From Nevskiaceae bacterium (GTDB lineage Bacteria; Pseudomonadota; Gammaproteobacteria; Nevskiales; Nevskiaceae), in assembly GCA_004298465.1 (NCBI GenBank), contig SCRT01000017.1, positions 25,581 through 89,580 on the forward strand: a DNA stretch of 64,000 bases, read 5' to 3'. Position numbers and translations under genes: made by a program. A model generated the notes under the pieces. It was not told where the DNA came from and ran no database searches. It saw nothing but the letters and a program-made list of their open reading frames with translations. Shown piece after piece: positions 54,871 through 63,347 of this stretch; position 1 is the first letter of the stretch; the number at the start of each line of letters is the position of its first letter.

Positions 54871-55015
54871 GGCTTTTCTCCGTTCGCGGGAACGCGCTGC
54901 GCCAGCTGGCGCTTCTCGGCCCGCCGCGCACGGCAGACCGTTCGAGTGTCACGTGACCGTAACAAAGCGCGGGGCGACGCGACAATGACTGCCGCGCCAC
55001 GCCGCGCTGTCAAGG

Positions 55016-57154
55016 TCACTCGAAGCGCTTGTTAGCCTTCGCCATCTCCACCAGTACCGGCGCCGGCGTGAAGCGCTCGCCGTACTTCGCCGCAAGCGCC
55101 TCGGCACGCTTGACGAAGCGCGCCACCCCGTAGGCGTTGATGAACTGCAGGGCCCCGCCCTGGAACGGTGCAAAACCCCAACCGAAGATCGAGCCGATGT
55201 TGGCGTCCGCCACGCTGCGCACCACGTGCTCGCCGTGGCAGCGCGCCGCTTCGTTGGCCTGCGCGAACATCAGCCGGTCCATCATCTCCTGCTGCGGCAT
55301 CTGTTCCTTGAGCGGGAACTGTTCCGCAAGCCCGGCCCACAGGTGCTTCCTGCCACCTTCAGGGTAGTCGTAGAAACCCTTGCCGGCTTTCTTGCCGGCG
55401 CGGTCCAGTTCGCGGACCATGCGTTCAACAACCTTCGCCGCCGGGTGTTCGGGCTCGCTCTTGCCTGCCGCGGCCAGATCCTTGCGGGTCTGCTCAATGA
55501 CATGCAGCGACAGCGACAGCGAGACTTCGTCCAGCACCGCCAATGGCCCGACCGGCATGCCGGCCTGCAGCCCAGCCGCCTCGACGGAATGCGGATTCTG
55601 CCCTTCGGCCACGAGCTGCACGCCTTCCATGGTGTAGGTGCCGAAGCACCGTGAGGTGTAGAAGCCGCGCGAGTCGTTGACGACGATCGGCGTCTTGCCG
55701 ATCTGGCGCACGAAATCGAAGCCTCTCGCCAGAGTTTCATCGCTGGTCTTTTCACCGACGATGATCTCCACCAGCGGCATCTTGTCCACCGGCGAAAAGA
55801 AGTGCAGGCCGATGAACTGCGCCGGGCGCATGCTGACGGCGGCCAGGCCAGTGATCGGCAGTGTGGAAGTGTTGGAGGCAAACGCCGCGGTCGCGGCGAT
55901 CACGGCTTCCGCCTTCTTCGTCGCTTCGCCCTTCACGGCACGGTCCTCGAACACCGCTTCGATCACCAGCTCGCAAGGCGCAAGGTCAGCAAACGCGGCC
56001 GTGGGCTTGATACGCGCCAGCAGCGCGTCCTTGTCCGCTGCTGTCTTGCGGCCTTTCTTGATGGCCTGGTCCAGCAGCGTGGCGGAATAGCCCTTGCCAC
56101 GTTCCGCCAGCTCCACCGTTGTGTCCAGCAGCACCACGTTCACGCCGGCCTTGGCCGCCGCGTAGGCGATGCCGGCGCCCATCATGCCGGCACCGAGAAT
56201 GCCGACCGTCGCCACTTTCGACGGCGCAGGGGCCGCTGGGCGCGACTGGCCCTTCTTGATGGCGTTCAACTGGAACCACAGCGTGGTCAGCAGGTTCTTC
56301 GCCACCTGCGAGGTGACGCAGTTCGCGAAATAGCGCGACTCGACCTTGCACGCCGAATCGAAGTCCAGCAGCCCGCCCTCGAACACGCAGGACATGATGT
56401 TGGTGATTGCCGGATAGTTGCCGCGTGCCTTCTTGTTGGCCATGGCCGGCGCGATGGCCCACATCTGCCCCACGGCCGGCGACTTGGAATCTCCGCCCGG
56501 CCAGCGGAATTTCTTGTCATCCCACGGCTGGGCCGGCTTCGGGTTCGCGGCGATCCACGCCCGCGCCTTGGCCATCATCGCGTCGCGGTCCGCCGCCAGT
56601 TCGTTGAGGATGCCGGCCTTCAGCGCGGCCTGCGCGGACAGCGTCTTGCCCTCCAGCATCAGCGGCAGGCTGGCCTGGATGCCAAGCATGCGCGGCAGGC
56701 GCTGCGTGCCGCCGCCGCCGGGCAGCAGGCCGAGCTTCGCTTCCGGCAGGCCGAACTGCGCCTTCGGGCTGTCGATGGCAACGCGCCAGTGGCACGCCAG
56801 CGCCATCTCGAGCCCACCACCGAGTGCGGTGCCGTTGAGCGCCGCAACCACCGGACGCCCGCATTTCTCCAGCCGCCGCAACATATTCTTGAGGCTTTCA
56901 GCCGCGTCGAACGCGACTTCCGGGTCGGTCATGGCTACGACCTTTTCAAGGTCGGCGCCAGCGAGAAATGCCGCCTTGCCGGACGTGAGGATCACGCCCT
57001 TGATGGATGCATCGCCTTCGATGCGGGCCACAGCCGCGTCGAACGGCCCGTAAAGTTCATCGTTGAGCACGTTCATGGAACGGCCCGGCATGTCGATTGC
57101 GAGAACGGCAATGCCGTCGCTGCCCACGTCAAAACGGATCACGGAATCAGTCAC
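55016..57154 (-). CDS. Fatty-acid oxidation complex alpha-like subunit (FadB/FadJ type)
   Basis: A 712-aa bifunctional enzyme: enoyl-CoA hydratase N-terminal domain (ALNGTALGGGLEMALACHWRVA near residue 102 with oxyanion glycine; the two Glu are in GLPEAKLGLLPGGGG near 140) and 3-hydroxyacyl-CoA dehydrogenase (VGILGAGMMGAGIAY near 312; catalytic His in GLHFFSPVDKMPLVE near 450). GTG start with GAGG upstream. It follows the thioesterase by 46 bases. The partner thiolase lies upstream on the same strand. FadJ/FadB cannot be separated with certainty. Confidence 0.93.
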   Translation of the reverse strand: MTDSVIRFDVGSDGIAVLAIDMPGRSMNVLNDELYGPFDAAVARIEGDASIKGVILTSGKAAFLAGADLEKVVAMTDPEVAFDAAESLKNMLRRLEKCGRPVVAALNGTALGGGLEMALACHWRVAIDSPKAQFGLPEAKLGLLPGGGGTQRLPRMLGIQASLPLMLEGKTLSAQAALKAGILNELAADRDAMMAKARAWIAANPKPAQPWDDKKFRWPGGDSKSPAVGQMWAIAPAMANKKARGNYPAITNIMSCVFEGGLLDFDSACKVESRYFANCVTSQVAKNLLTTLWFQLNAIKKGQSRPAAPAPSKVATVGILGAGMMGAGIAYAAAKAGVNVVLLDTTVELAERGKGYSATLLDQAIKKGRKTAADKDALLARIKPTAAFADLAPCELVIEAVFEDRAVKGEATKKAEAVIAATAAFASNTSTLPITGLAAVSMRPAQFIGLHFFSPVDKMPLVEIIVGEKTSDETLARGFDFVRQIGKTPIVVNDSRGFYTSRCFGTYTMEGVQLVAEGQNPHSVEAAGLQAGMPVGPLAVLDEVSLSLSLHVIEQTRKDLAAAGKSEPEHPAAKVVERMVRELDRAGKKAGKGFYDYPEGGRKHLWAGLAEQFPLKEQMPQQEMMDRLMFAQANEAARCHGEHVVRSVADANIGSIFGWGFAPFQGGALQFINAYGVARFVKRAEALAAKYGERFTPAPVLVEMAKANKRFE

Positions 57155-57166
57155 GGGAATAACCTC

Positions 57167-57197
57167 GGGATTGGGAATTTGAGATTGAGGATTGGGG
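57167..57197 (-). repeat. Short GATTGGG-type low-complexity repeat before the FadB-like gene
   Basis: GGGATTGGG, GATTGA and GGATTGGGG occur in tandem within 31 bases, just upstream of the FadB-like start on the minus strand (CCCAATCC-type there). Similar tracts are common between genes of Xanthomonadaceae-like genomes. The function is unknown. Confidence 0.5.
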
Positions 57198-57200
57198 AAA

Positions 57201-57652
57201 TCACGGGGCGTCGTGCAGAACGGCGATCGTGCCTTGTGCTACGGCACACAACCGCTCTTCGCCATCGGCCAGTGCGCAGATGTCGCAACGACACACCCCT
57301 GCGAACGACCGGCATGCACGATGGTTGCACGCGCGATCAGACGCTGGCCGATTGCCGGGCGCAGGTAATTCAGCTTGAACTCGCCCGTGACGACGCGCGG
57401 GCCCAGCACGCCACCGCCCGCAAACGTCAGGGCGTTGTCGGCCAGATAGGCGAGCACGCCGCCGTGGACGAAGCCGTTCTGCTGCTTGAGGCGCTCGTCC
57501 ACCGCCAGTTCCAGTTGAACGCAGTTCGCATCCCAGCGCGTCAGCTCGGTGCCGAGCAGGCGGCTGAACGCCTGCGCGGAGAGCACACCTCGGCCCAGCG
57601 CCAGTCGTTCCTCCGGGCTGGCATCGAGCAGACTTTGCGCCGGCACGGCCAC
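57201..57652 (-). pseudogene. Hotdog (PaaI-type) thioesterase, frameshifted near its C-terminus
   Basis: A hotdog-fold thioesterase with the conserved FVHGGVLAYLADNALTFAGG motif near residue 61. The frame runs from GTG 57652 to a stop at 57239, but the expected tail (VCRCDICALADGEE and GTIAVLHD) is in the neighbouring frame that ends at 57201. One base is missing in a run of four C on the plus strand (57296-57299); with five the two parts join. It may be a real frameshift giving a 137-aa shortened protein, or a sequencing error in a homopolymer. Located between thiolase and the FadB-like gene, probably to release acyl-CoA. Confidence 0.8.
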
Positions 57653-57662
57653 GCCGCAAACC

Positions 57663-58874
57663 TCACACGCGCTCGATGATGGTGGCGATGCCCATGCCAC
57701 CGCCCACGCACAGGGAGATCATGGCCGTGGACAGGTCGCGCCGTTCCAGCTCGTCGACCATCGTGCCCAGCAGCATGGCGCCAGTGGCGCCCAGCGGATG
57801 GCCGAGGGCGATGGCGCCGCCGTTCACGTTCGTGCGGTTCTCGTCCTCGTCCACGCCGAGCACGCGCAGTGCCTTCATCACCACGGCGGCGAACGCTTCG
57901 TTGATCTCGATCAGGTCGATGTCCTTCACCGACATGCCGGCCTTCTTCAGTGCCTTCTGGCAGGACGGTGCGATACCGGTAAGCATGATGGTCGGCTCGG
58001 AGCCGATGACGGCGGTGGACACGATGCGGGCGCGCGGCTTGAGCCCCAACGCGCGGCCTTTCTCCTCGGAACCGATCAGCACCAGCGCGGCGCCGTCGAC
58101 GATGCCGGAGGAATTGCCGGCGTGATGCACGTGGTCGATGTGGTCGACCGTCGTGTACTTGTTCAGGGCCGTGCTGTCAAAGCCCATGGCGCCGAGCTGC
58201 GCGAAGCTCGGCTTCAACCCCGCGAGGCTTTCCACCGTGGTGCCGGGACGGACGTGCTCGTCGTGGTCCAGCACCACCATGCCGTTTACGTCCGTGGTCG
58301 GAATGATGGATTTGTCGAACCGCCGTTCGTGTTGCGCACGGATCGCCTTGTCCTGTGACCGTACGGCAAAGCTGTCCACATCGGTGCGGGAAAAGCCTTC
58401 CAGCGTCGCGATCAGGTCCGCACCCACGCCCTGCGGCGCAAAGCCGAGGCGTTCGTTCGCGCGCGGGTCCATGGCCCACGCGCCGCCGTCGGAACCCATC
58501 GCCCAGCGGCTCATCATCTCCACGCCGCCGGCAACGACGAGGTCCTCGAAACCGGAGCGCACCTTCTGTGCCGCGAGGTTCACGCTTTCCAGCCCGGAGG
58601 CGCAGAAGCGGCTCTGCGTCACGCCTGGCACGTTCTGCGCCCAGCCGGCATACAGCACGGCGGTACGCGCGATGTCCGCGCCCTGCTCGCCGATCGGCGT
58701 GACGCAGCCGAGCACGACGTCGTCGACCTGGGCCGTGTCGAGGTGGTTGCGCTGCTCCACGGCGTGGAACAACGTGGACAGCAGGTGGACGGGCGTGATG
58801 CCGTGCAGGCTGCCATCCTTCTTGCCGCGACCGCGCGGCGAACGTACCGCATCAAAAACGTAGGCTTCAGTCAT
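57663..58874 (-). CDS. Acetyl-CoA C-acyltransferase (thiolase)
   Basis: A 403-aa thiolase that finishes each beta-oxidation round by cleaving 3-ketoacyl-CoA. The acylated Cys91 is in [14 protein letters not shown], the [14 protein letters not shown] block with catalytic His near 353 and [12 protein letters not shown] with the second Cys near 387 are conserved. Probable beta partner of the FadB-like protein. It is the first gene of the minus-strand fad run and divergent from the TetR gene. FadA or AtoB-type specificity is not determined. Confidence 0.94.
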   Translation of the reverse strand: MTEAYVFDAVRSPRGRGKKDGSLHGITPVHLLSTLFHAVEQRNHLDTAQVDDVVLGCVTPIGEQGADIARTAVLYAGWAQNVPGVTQSRFCASGLESVNLAAQKVRSGFEDLVVAGGVEMMSRWAMGSDGGAWAMDPRANERLGFAPQGVGADLIATLEGFSRTDVDSFAVRSQDKAIRAQHERRFDKSIIPTTDVNGMVVLDHDEHVRPGTTVESLAGLKPSFAQLGAMGFDSTALNKYTTVDHIDHVHHAGNSSGIVDGAALVLIGSEEKGRALGLKPRARIVSTAVIGSEPTIMLTGIAPSCQKALKKAGMSVKDIDLIEINEAFAAVVMKALRVLGVDEDENRTNVNGGAIALGHPLGATGAMLLGTMVDELERRDLSTAMISLCVGGGMGIATIIERV

Positions 58875-59061
58875 GTCTCGCTTCGGTTTGCAGGAAATGG
58901 GTAATGGACATTACGATTGCGCCGAGTATTGGATTGCAGAATTTATGCTTGACGCCGCCGTCACGTCACTGAAAGGGAAATGGACGGCACGAAGCATAGG
59001 CACAGCGGCAAGCTTGCGTCAATCCGCTTTGACTGTCTTTAATGTACTCGGAATAACAATC

Positions 59062-59727
59062 TTGATTACTGAACCACTCCGCACGGCGTCCCCGCCAGGT
59101 CCGCGACCGATTGCTACGGCGCCCCGCGAAGGGCTGGATGCCGGGACCCGGCAGCGCATCGAGGACACCGTGGTCGCGGCCTTCTCGCAGCAGGAATTCC
59201 ACCGCGTCAACCTCATCGACATCGCGCGCGGCGCCGGCGTGTCGCTGCAGACGTTGTACAAGTACTACGGCAACAAGGAAACGCTGTTGTTCGCGACGCT
59301 GGATGCGCGCCTGGCGCGGCTGGAGGCACGCCTCGTCGACCACCTGCATGGCATCGCCGACTGCAAGGAACGGCTGCGCAAGGTGTTCTGGGTCATCCTC
59401 GACTTCACCGAGACGCAACCGGAAGTGATCCAGATGATGATGAGCTCGGTTTACCTCGCCGCATGGCACCGCCAGGACAGCTTCCGCAATCCGCTGCTGT
59501 TCGAGCCGTTCCTGAAAGTGCTGCGCGACGGCCGCGCCAGCGGCGTGCTCGACGACGGCGTGGACGAGAAGGCGTTGCTGGATCTGTTCCTCGGCTTCGT
59601 ATTCCGCCTCGGGCAGATGTACATACATCGGGGGCGCACGCAATCCCTCACCGGCCAGTCCGACGCGCTGTTCGAGATGGTGTGGCGCGCCATCGCCAAG
59701 CCCGCCGCCCATGTCGCGGCCCGCTGA
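59062..59727 (+). CDS. TetR-family transcriptional regulator
   Basis: A 221-aa repressor. The helix-turn-helix is at about residues 35-60 (NLIDIARGAGVSLQTLYKYYGNKETLLFATL); the C-terminal ligand domain has HGIADCKERLRKVFWVILDFTETQPEVIQMMM. TTG at 59062 is taken as start because typical TetR length and a GGAATAAC leader fit; the frame is open to 58873 but that part is unlike a regulator. Divergent from the thiolase gene, so it probably controls the fad run by sensing an acyl-CoA, as PsrA or FadR-type TetR proteins do. The start is uncertain. Confidence 0.82.
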   Translation: MITEPLRTASPPGPRPIATAPREGLDAGTRQRIEDTVVAAFSQQEFHRVNLIDIARGAGVSLQTLYKYYGNKETLLFATLDARLARLEARLVDHLHGIADCKERLRKVFWVILDFTETQPEVIQMMMSSVYLAAWHRQDSFRNPLLFEPFLKVLRDGRASGVLDDGVDEKALLDLFLGFVFRLGQMYIHRGRTQSLTGQSDALFEMVWRAIAKPAAHVAAR

Positions 59728-59829
59728 CCGGTCGAGCCACCCGGCATTGCGTGTAACCTGCAGGCCGCGCCACCTGCCTGAACCACGCGGCCCGGGCGCC
59801 TTTCAACGTATCCGTTCGAGTCGCCTGCC

Positions 59830-61122
59830 GTGAACACCTGCCTGAAGCCCGCCGCCGACCGCGGCGCGGTCAACTCGCCGTTTCATATCCTCATCGCCAG
59901 CCTCGCCGGCACGGCGATCGAGTATTTCGACTTCTATATCTACGCCACGGCCGCCGTGCTGGTGTTCCCGCAGCTGTTCTTTCCGGGCGCCGACCCGGCC
60001 GCTGGCGTGCTGGAATCGCTGGCCACGTTCGCGCTGGCGTTCTTCGCGCGGCCGGTGGGAGCGGCGCTGTTCGGGCATTTCGGCGACCGCATCGGCCGCA
60101 AGGCAACGCTCGTTGCGGCGTTGACGACGATGGGCGCCTCAACGGTCGCCATCGGCCTGCTGCCGCCGCACTCCGCCATCGGTGTCGCCGCGCCGCTGCT
60201 GCTGTGCCTGTTCCGCCTCGGGCAGGGCATCGGGCTGGGCGGCGAGTGGGGCGGAGCGGTGCTGCTGGCGATCGAAAACGCGCCACCCGGCAAGCGCGCG
60301 TGGTACGGCATGTTTCCGCAACTCGGCGCGCCGATCGGCTTTTTGTCCTCCGCCGGCCTGTTCCTGTTGATGAGCGCCACACTGACCGAGGCGCAGTTTT
60401 TTCTGTGGGGCTGGCGCATTCCTTTCGTGGCCAGTTGTGGACTCGTCGCCATCGGCCTGTGGGCGCGGCTGACGTTGACGGAAACGCCGGAATTCCTCGC
60501 CGCCCTGAAGCAGCACACGCCGCCGAAGATGCCGTTGGCCGCGGTGGTGACGGAGCACGGCGGCGCGCTCATGCTCGGCACGCTGGCGGCGGTCAGCACG
60601 TTCCTGTTGTTCTACCTGATGACGGTGTTCACGCTGAGCTGGGGCACGCGCGAGCTCGGCTATTCGCGCAACCTGTTCCTGATTCTGCAGATGGTCGCGG
60701 TGCTGTGCTTCGCGATCGGCATCCCGATCTCGGCGCGGCTGGCCGACCGCATCGGCGCGCTGAACGTGATGATCGGCGTGAGTGCGGCAATGTTCGTGTT
60801 CGGCCTGCTGTTCGAGCCGCTGTTCGTGGCCGGGCATCCGGCCGTCGTCACCGCGTTCATGGCCTGCGGCCTGCTGCTGATGGGACTGATCTACGGCCCG
60901 CTCGGCACTGCGCTGGCGGCGCTCTACCCGACGCAAGTGCGCTACACCAGCACGTCCGTGGCGTTCAACGCGGCCGGCATCCTTGGCGCGTCACTGGCGC
61001 CAACCGTCGCCATGTGGCTGGCTGGGAACTGGGGCATCCAGGCCGTCGGCTGGTACCTGTGCGCCGCCACGCTGCTGACACTGGCGGCGCTGCTGGCGAT
61101 CAGGCGACGCTCACGGTCTTGA
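59830..61122 (+). CDS. MFS transporter of the metabolite:H+ symporter (MHS) type
   Basis: A 430-aa twelve-helix carrier. The MHS features are there: GTAIEYFDFYIYATAAVLVFP near residue 23, FGHFGDRIGRKATLV (loop 2-3 motif) near 80, GLGGEWGGAVLLAIENAPPGKRAWYGMFPQLGAPIGF near 137, and PVGAALFG. Such proteins import alpha-ketoglutarate, shikimate, citrate or osmoprotectants. GTG start. Its end overlaps the convergent aldehyde dehydrogenase gene by 23 bases. Confidence 0.93.
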   Translation: MNTCLKPAADRGAVNSPFHILIASLAGTAIEYFDFYIYATAAVLVFPQLFFPGADPAAGVLESLATFALAFFARPVGAALFGHFGDRIGRKATLVAALTTMGASTVAIGLLPPHSAIGVAAPLLLCLFRLGQGIGLGGEWGGAVLLAIENAPPGKRAWYGMFPQLGAPIGFLSSAGLFLLMSATLTEAQFFLWGWRIPFVASCGLVAIGLWARLTLTETPEFLAALKQHTPPKMPLAAVVTEHGGALMLGTLAAVSTFLLFYLMTVFTLSWGTRELGYSRNLFLILQMVAVLCFAIGIPISARLADRIGALNVMIGVSAAMFVFGLLFEPLFVAGHPAVVTAFMACGLLLMGLIYGPLGTALAALYPTQVRYTSTSVAFNAAGILGASLAPTVAMWLAGNWGIQAVGWYLCAATLLTLAALLAIRRRSRS

Positions 61123-62467
61123 CGTTCACGAACTCGCGAATGCCGAACGGCCCGAGTTCGCGTCCATAACCGCTGTCGCGGATACCGCCGAACGGCAGCC
61201 GCGGGTCGGACTTCACCTGCTGGTTGACAAATACCGCACCCGATTGGATGGCCTCTGCCGCGAGCCGTTCGCCGCGCGCCCGATTACGCGTGAACACCGC
61301 GCCGCCCAGCCCAAACGTCGTGTCGTTCGCGATACGCACGGCGTCGGCCTCGTCCTGCGCTGCGATGATGGCGGCAACCGGACCGAACAGTTCTTCGGAA
61401 TAAGCCGGCATGCCCGGGCGGACATCAGTGAGCAGCGTCGGCGGGTAGAACGCACCCGGCCCCGGCGGCAGCGTCCCGCCCAGCACGCACGTGGCACCCT
61501 TGGCGACACTGACGCGCACCTGGGCGTGCAGCGCGTCGCGCAGATCGAGGCGGGCCATGGGGCCGATCGTGGTTTCCGGTGCGCACGGGTCGCCGACCTT
61601 TTCCCGACCGATGAGCGCCACGACCCTGCGCTGGAACGCTTCGCGCACCGCCTCGACCACGATCCAGCGCTTGGCGGCGATGCAGCTCTGCCCGGAATTC
61701 GTGAACCGCCCGGCCACGCACACCCGTGCAGCCAGGTCGAGGTCGGCATCTTCCAGCACCACGTAAGGGTCGGAGCCGCCCAGCTCCAGCACGCATTTCT
61801 TCAGCACCGCACCGGCTTGGGCGGCCACGGCGCGCCCGGCACGGACGCTGCCGGTGAGCGACACGGCGTTGACGACCGGGTTTTCGATCACCGCCCGGCA
61901 CTGCTCATTGCCGATGACCAGCGTGCGGAACACATCTCGCGGCAGCCCGGCGTGTTGAAACAGCGCCTCGATCGCCAGCCCGCAGCCCGTCACATTCGGG
62001 GCGTGCTTGAGCACCGCGGCATTGCCGGCCATGAGCGCGGGCGCCGCACAGCGGAAGGCCTGCCACAACGGGTAGTTCCACGGCATGATGGCGAGTACCA
62101 CGCCAAGCGGCTGGAAACACACGAAGCTGCTTTGGGCATCGGTCTGCACCACCTGCCGCGCAAGTTGCCGCGCGGCGTTGTCGGCGTAGTAGTCGCACAC
62201 CCAGGCGCATTTTTCCGCCTCGGCCGCGCCGGCAGCCAGTGGCTTGCCCATTTCCTGCGCCATCAGCCGCCCGAGTTCCGGCGCCTGCGCGCGCAGCGCC
62301 TGCCCGACGGCGCGCAAGTATTTCGCCCGCACGTCGAACGGTGTTGCGTGCCATCCGGTCTGGGCGTGCGCCACGCATTGCAGCACGGCGGCGGCTGTCG
62401 CGTCGCTCATGCCCTCCCAGCTGCGAATCCGGGCACCGGTGGCGGGGTTGATGCTCTCAAGATTCAC
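61100..62467 (-). CDS. Aldehyde dehydrogenase, probably succinate-semialdehyde type
   Basis: A 455-aa NAD(P)-dependent aldehyde dehydrogenase. VLAIMPWNYPLWQAFR, the catalytic Glu in LELGGSDPYVVLED near residue 228 and Cys in FTNSGQSCIAAKRW near 261 are in place, and the end is IREFVNVKTVSVA. Closest in motif to GabD-like semialdehyde dehydrogenases (GQSC). The substrate is not determined. GTG start with GAGGA upstream. It overlaps the MFS gene tail to tail. Confidence 0.9.
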   Translation of the reverse strand: MNLESINPATGARIRSWEGMSDATAAAVLQCVAHAQTGWHATPFDVRAKYLRAVGQALRAQAPELGRLMAQEMGKPLAAGAAEAEKCAWVCDYYADNAARQLARQVVQTDAQSSFVCFQPLGVVLAIMPWNYPLWQAFRCAAPALMAGNAAVLKHAPNVTGCGLAIEALFQHAGLPRDVFRTLVIGNEQCRAVIENPVVNAVSLTGSVRAGRAVAAQAGAVLKKCVLELGGSDPYVVLEDADLDLAARVCVAGRFTNSGQSCIAAKRWIVVEAVREAFQRRVVALIGREKVGDPCAPETTIGPMARLDLRDALHAQVRVSVAKGATCVLGGTLPPGPGAFYPPTLLTDVRPGMPAYSEELFGPVAAIIAAQDEADAVRIANDTTFGLGGAVFTRNRARGERLAAEAIQSGAVFVNQQVKSDPRLPFGGIRDSGYGRELGPFGIREFVNVKTVSVA

Positions 62468-62518
62468 ACGGGATTCCTCATGACGACCGGGCAGCGCACG
62501 GCGGGTGGGGGCTCGAAG

Positions 62519-63115
62519 TCACGTCGACCCCGCCCGGTCGCGCAGCCACGCAGGCGCTTCGTTCGTTTTCACTTCGATGATCTGGCGTACATAGTTGCGC
62601 GTCTGGGCCGGCGCGTAGGGCGCCACCTGGCGCCAGCCGGTCACATCCGGCTGTGCCTTGCGGTAGGCATCGAGCACGCCGCCCAGCCCGGCATTGAACC
62701 CGGCGAAGGCGAAATACAGGCGCTGCAGGTCGTCCAGGCCATTCCACGTAGGCGCAGAAAACAGGTAGTGGTCGTACCAGATGCCGGCCGCAATGTTCCA
62801 TGCCGGGTCGCTCATCGGACCGAAGTGCGGGTTGAACTTGCGCACGAATTTCTCGTAGGTTTCCGGCGTCATCTGCATGATGCCGTAGGCCCCGACCGGA
62901 CTTTTGGCATTGGCTTGAAGCGTCGATTCCACGATCGCCTGGGCCTTGAACCAGTGCCAGTCGAAGAACGGCCCGAAGTAGCGCTTCGAATACTTCGCGA
63001 AATGACGGTCGTACTTGTCGCCCCAGTGGCCGGAATGCACCCACGGCTTCGCGGCAAAGGCCGGCAGCGCGACCAGTGCGATGAGCGCGCCTGCCAGCCA
63101 CAACCGTATGCGCAT
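62519..63115 (-). CDS. Small periplasmic lytic transglycosylase (SLT domain)
   Basis: A 198-aa exported enzyme with one SLT domain. The signal peptide MRIRLWLAGALIALVALPAFA is followed by AQAIVESTLQANAKSPVGAYGIMQMTPETYEKF (catalytic Glu near residue 64), then AFAGFNAGLGGVLDAYR, and a Cys-free C-terminal part. GAGG precedes the ATG (63115); GTG three bases earlier is possible. Seven bases downstream of the DUF350 gene. Similar to EmtA-class small transglycosylases. Confidence 0.88.
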   Translation of the reverse strand: MRIRLWLAGALIALVALPAFAAKPWVHSGHWGDKYDRHFAKYSKRYFGPFFDWHWFKAQAIVESTLQANAKSPVGAYGIMQMTPETYEKFVRKFNPHFGPMSDPAWNIAAGIWYDHYLFSAPTWNGLDDLQRLYFAFAGFNAGLGGVLDAYRKAQPDVTGWRQVAPYAPAQTRNYVRQIIEVKTNEAPAWLRDRAGST

Positions 63116-63122
63116 CACGACC

Positions 63123-63347
63123 TCAGTGCAGCGCCAGGCCGATCACCAGCCCGCCGCCCAGCCCGACTGCAATAAAAAGGCCCATCACCGCCAGACCGAC
63201 GGCCAGGTTGCCGGCCTTCAATTCCGCATTGATGTCCATGCCGACCACCCGGGCCAGCAAGTGATGGACCAGCCCGGCCCCAAGCAGCATCAGCAGGCCG
63301 CCAACCGCTGCATAGATCAATTTCATGACAACGGGATCGGGAAGCAT
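63123..63347 (-). CDS. Small DUF350-family membrane protein
   Basis: A 74-aa protein with two membrane helices (about residues 8-28 and 45-72) and the conserved NAELKAGNLAVGLAVMGLFIAVG segment of DUF350. Start ATG 63347 overlaps the tag end; ATG 63326 would give the minimal domain. Homologues often sit by redox or stress genes; function unknown. It runs ahead of the small transglycosylase on the same strand. Confidence 0.82.
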   Translation of the reverse strand: MLPDPVVMKLIYAAVGGLLMLLGAGLVHHLLARVVGMDINAELKAGNLAVGLAVMGLFIAVGLGGGLVIGLALH

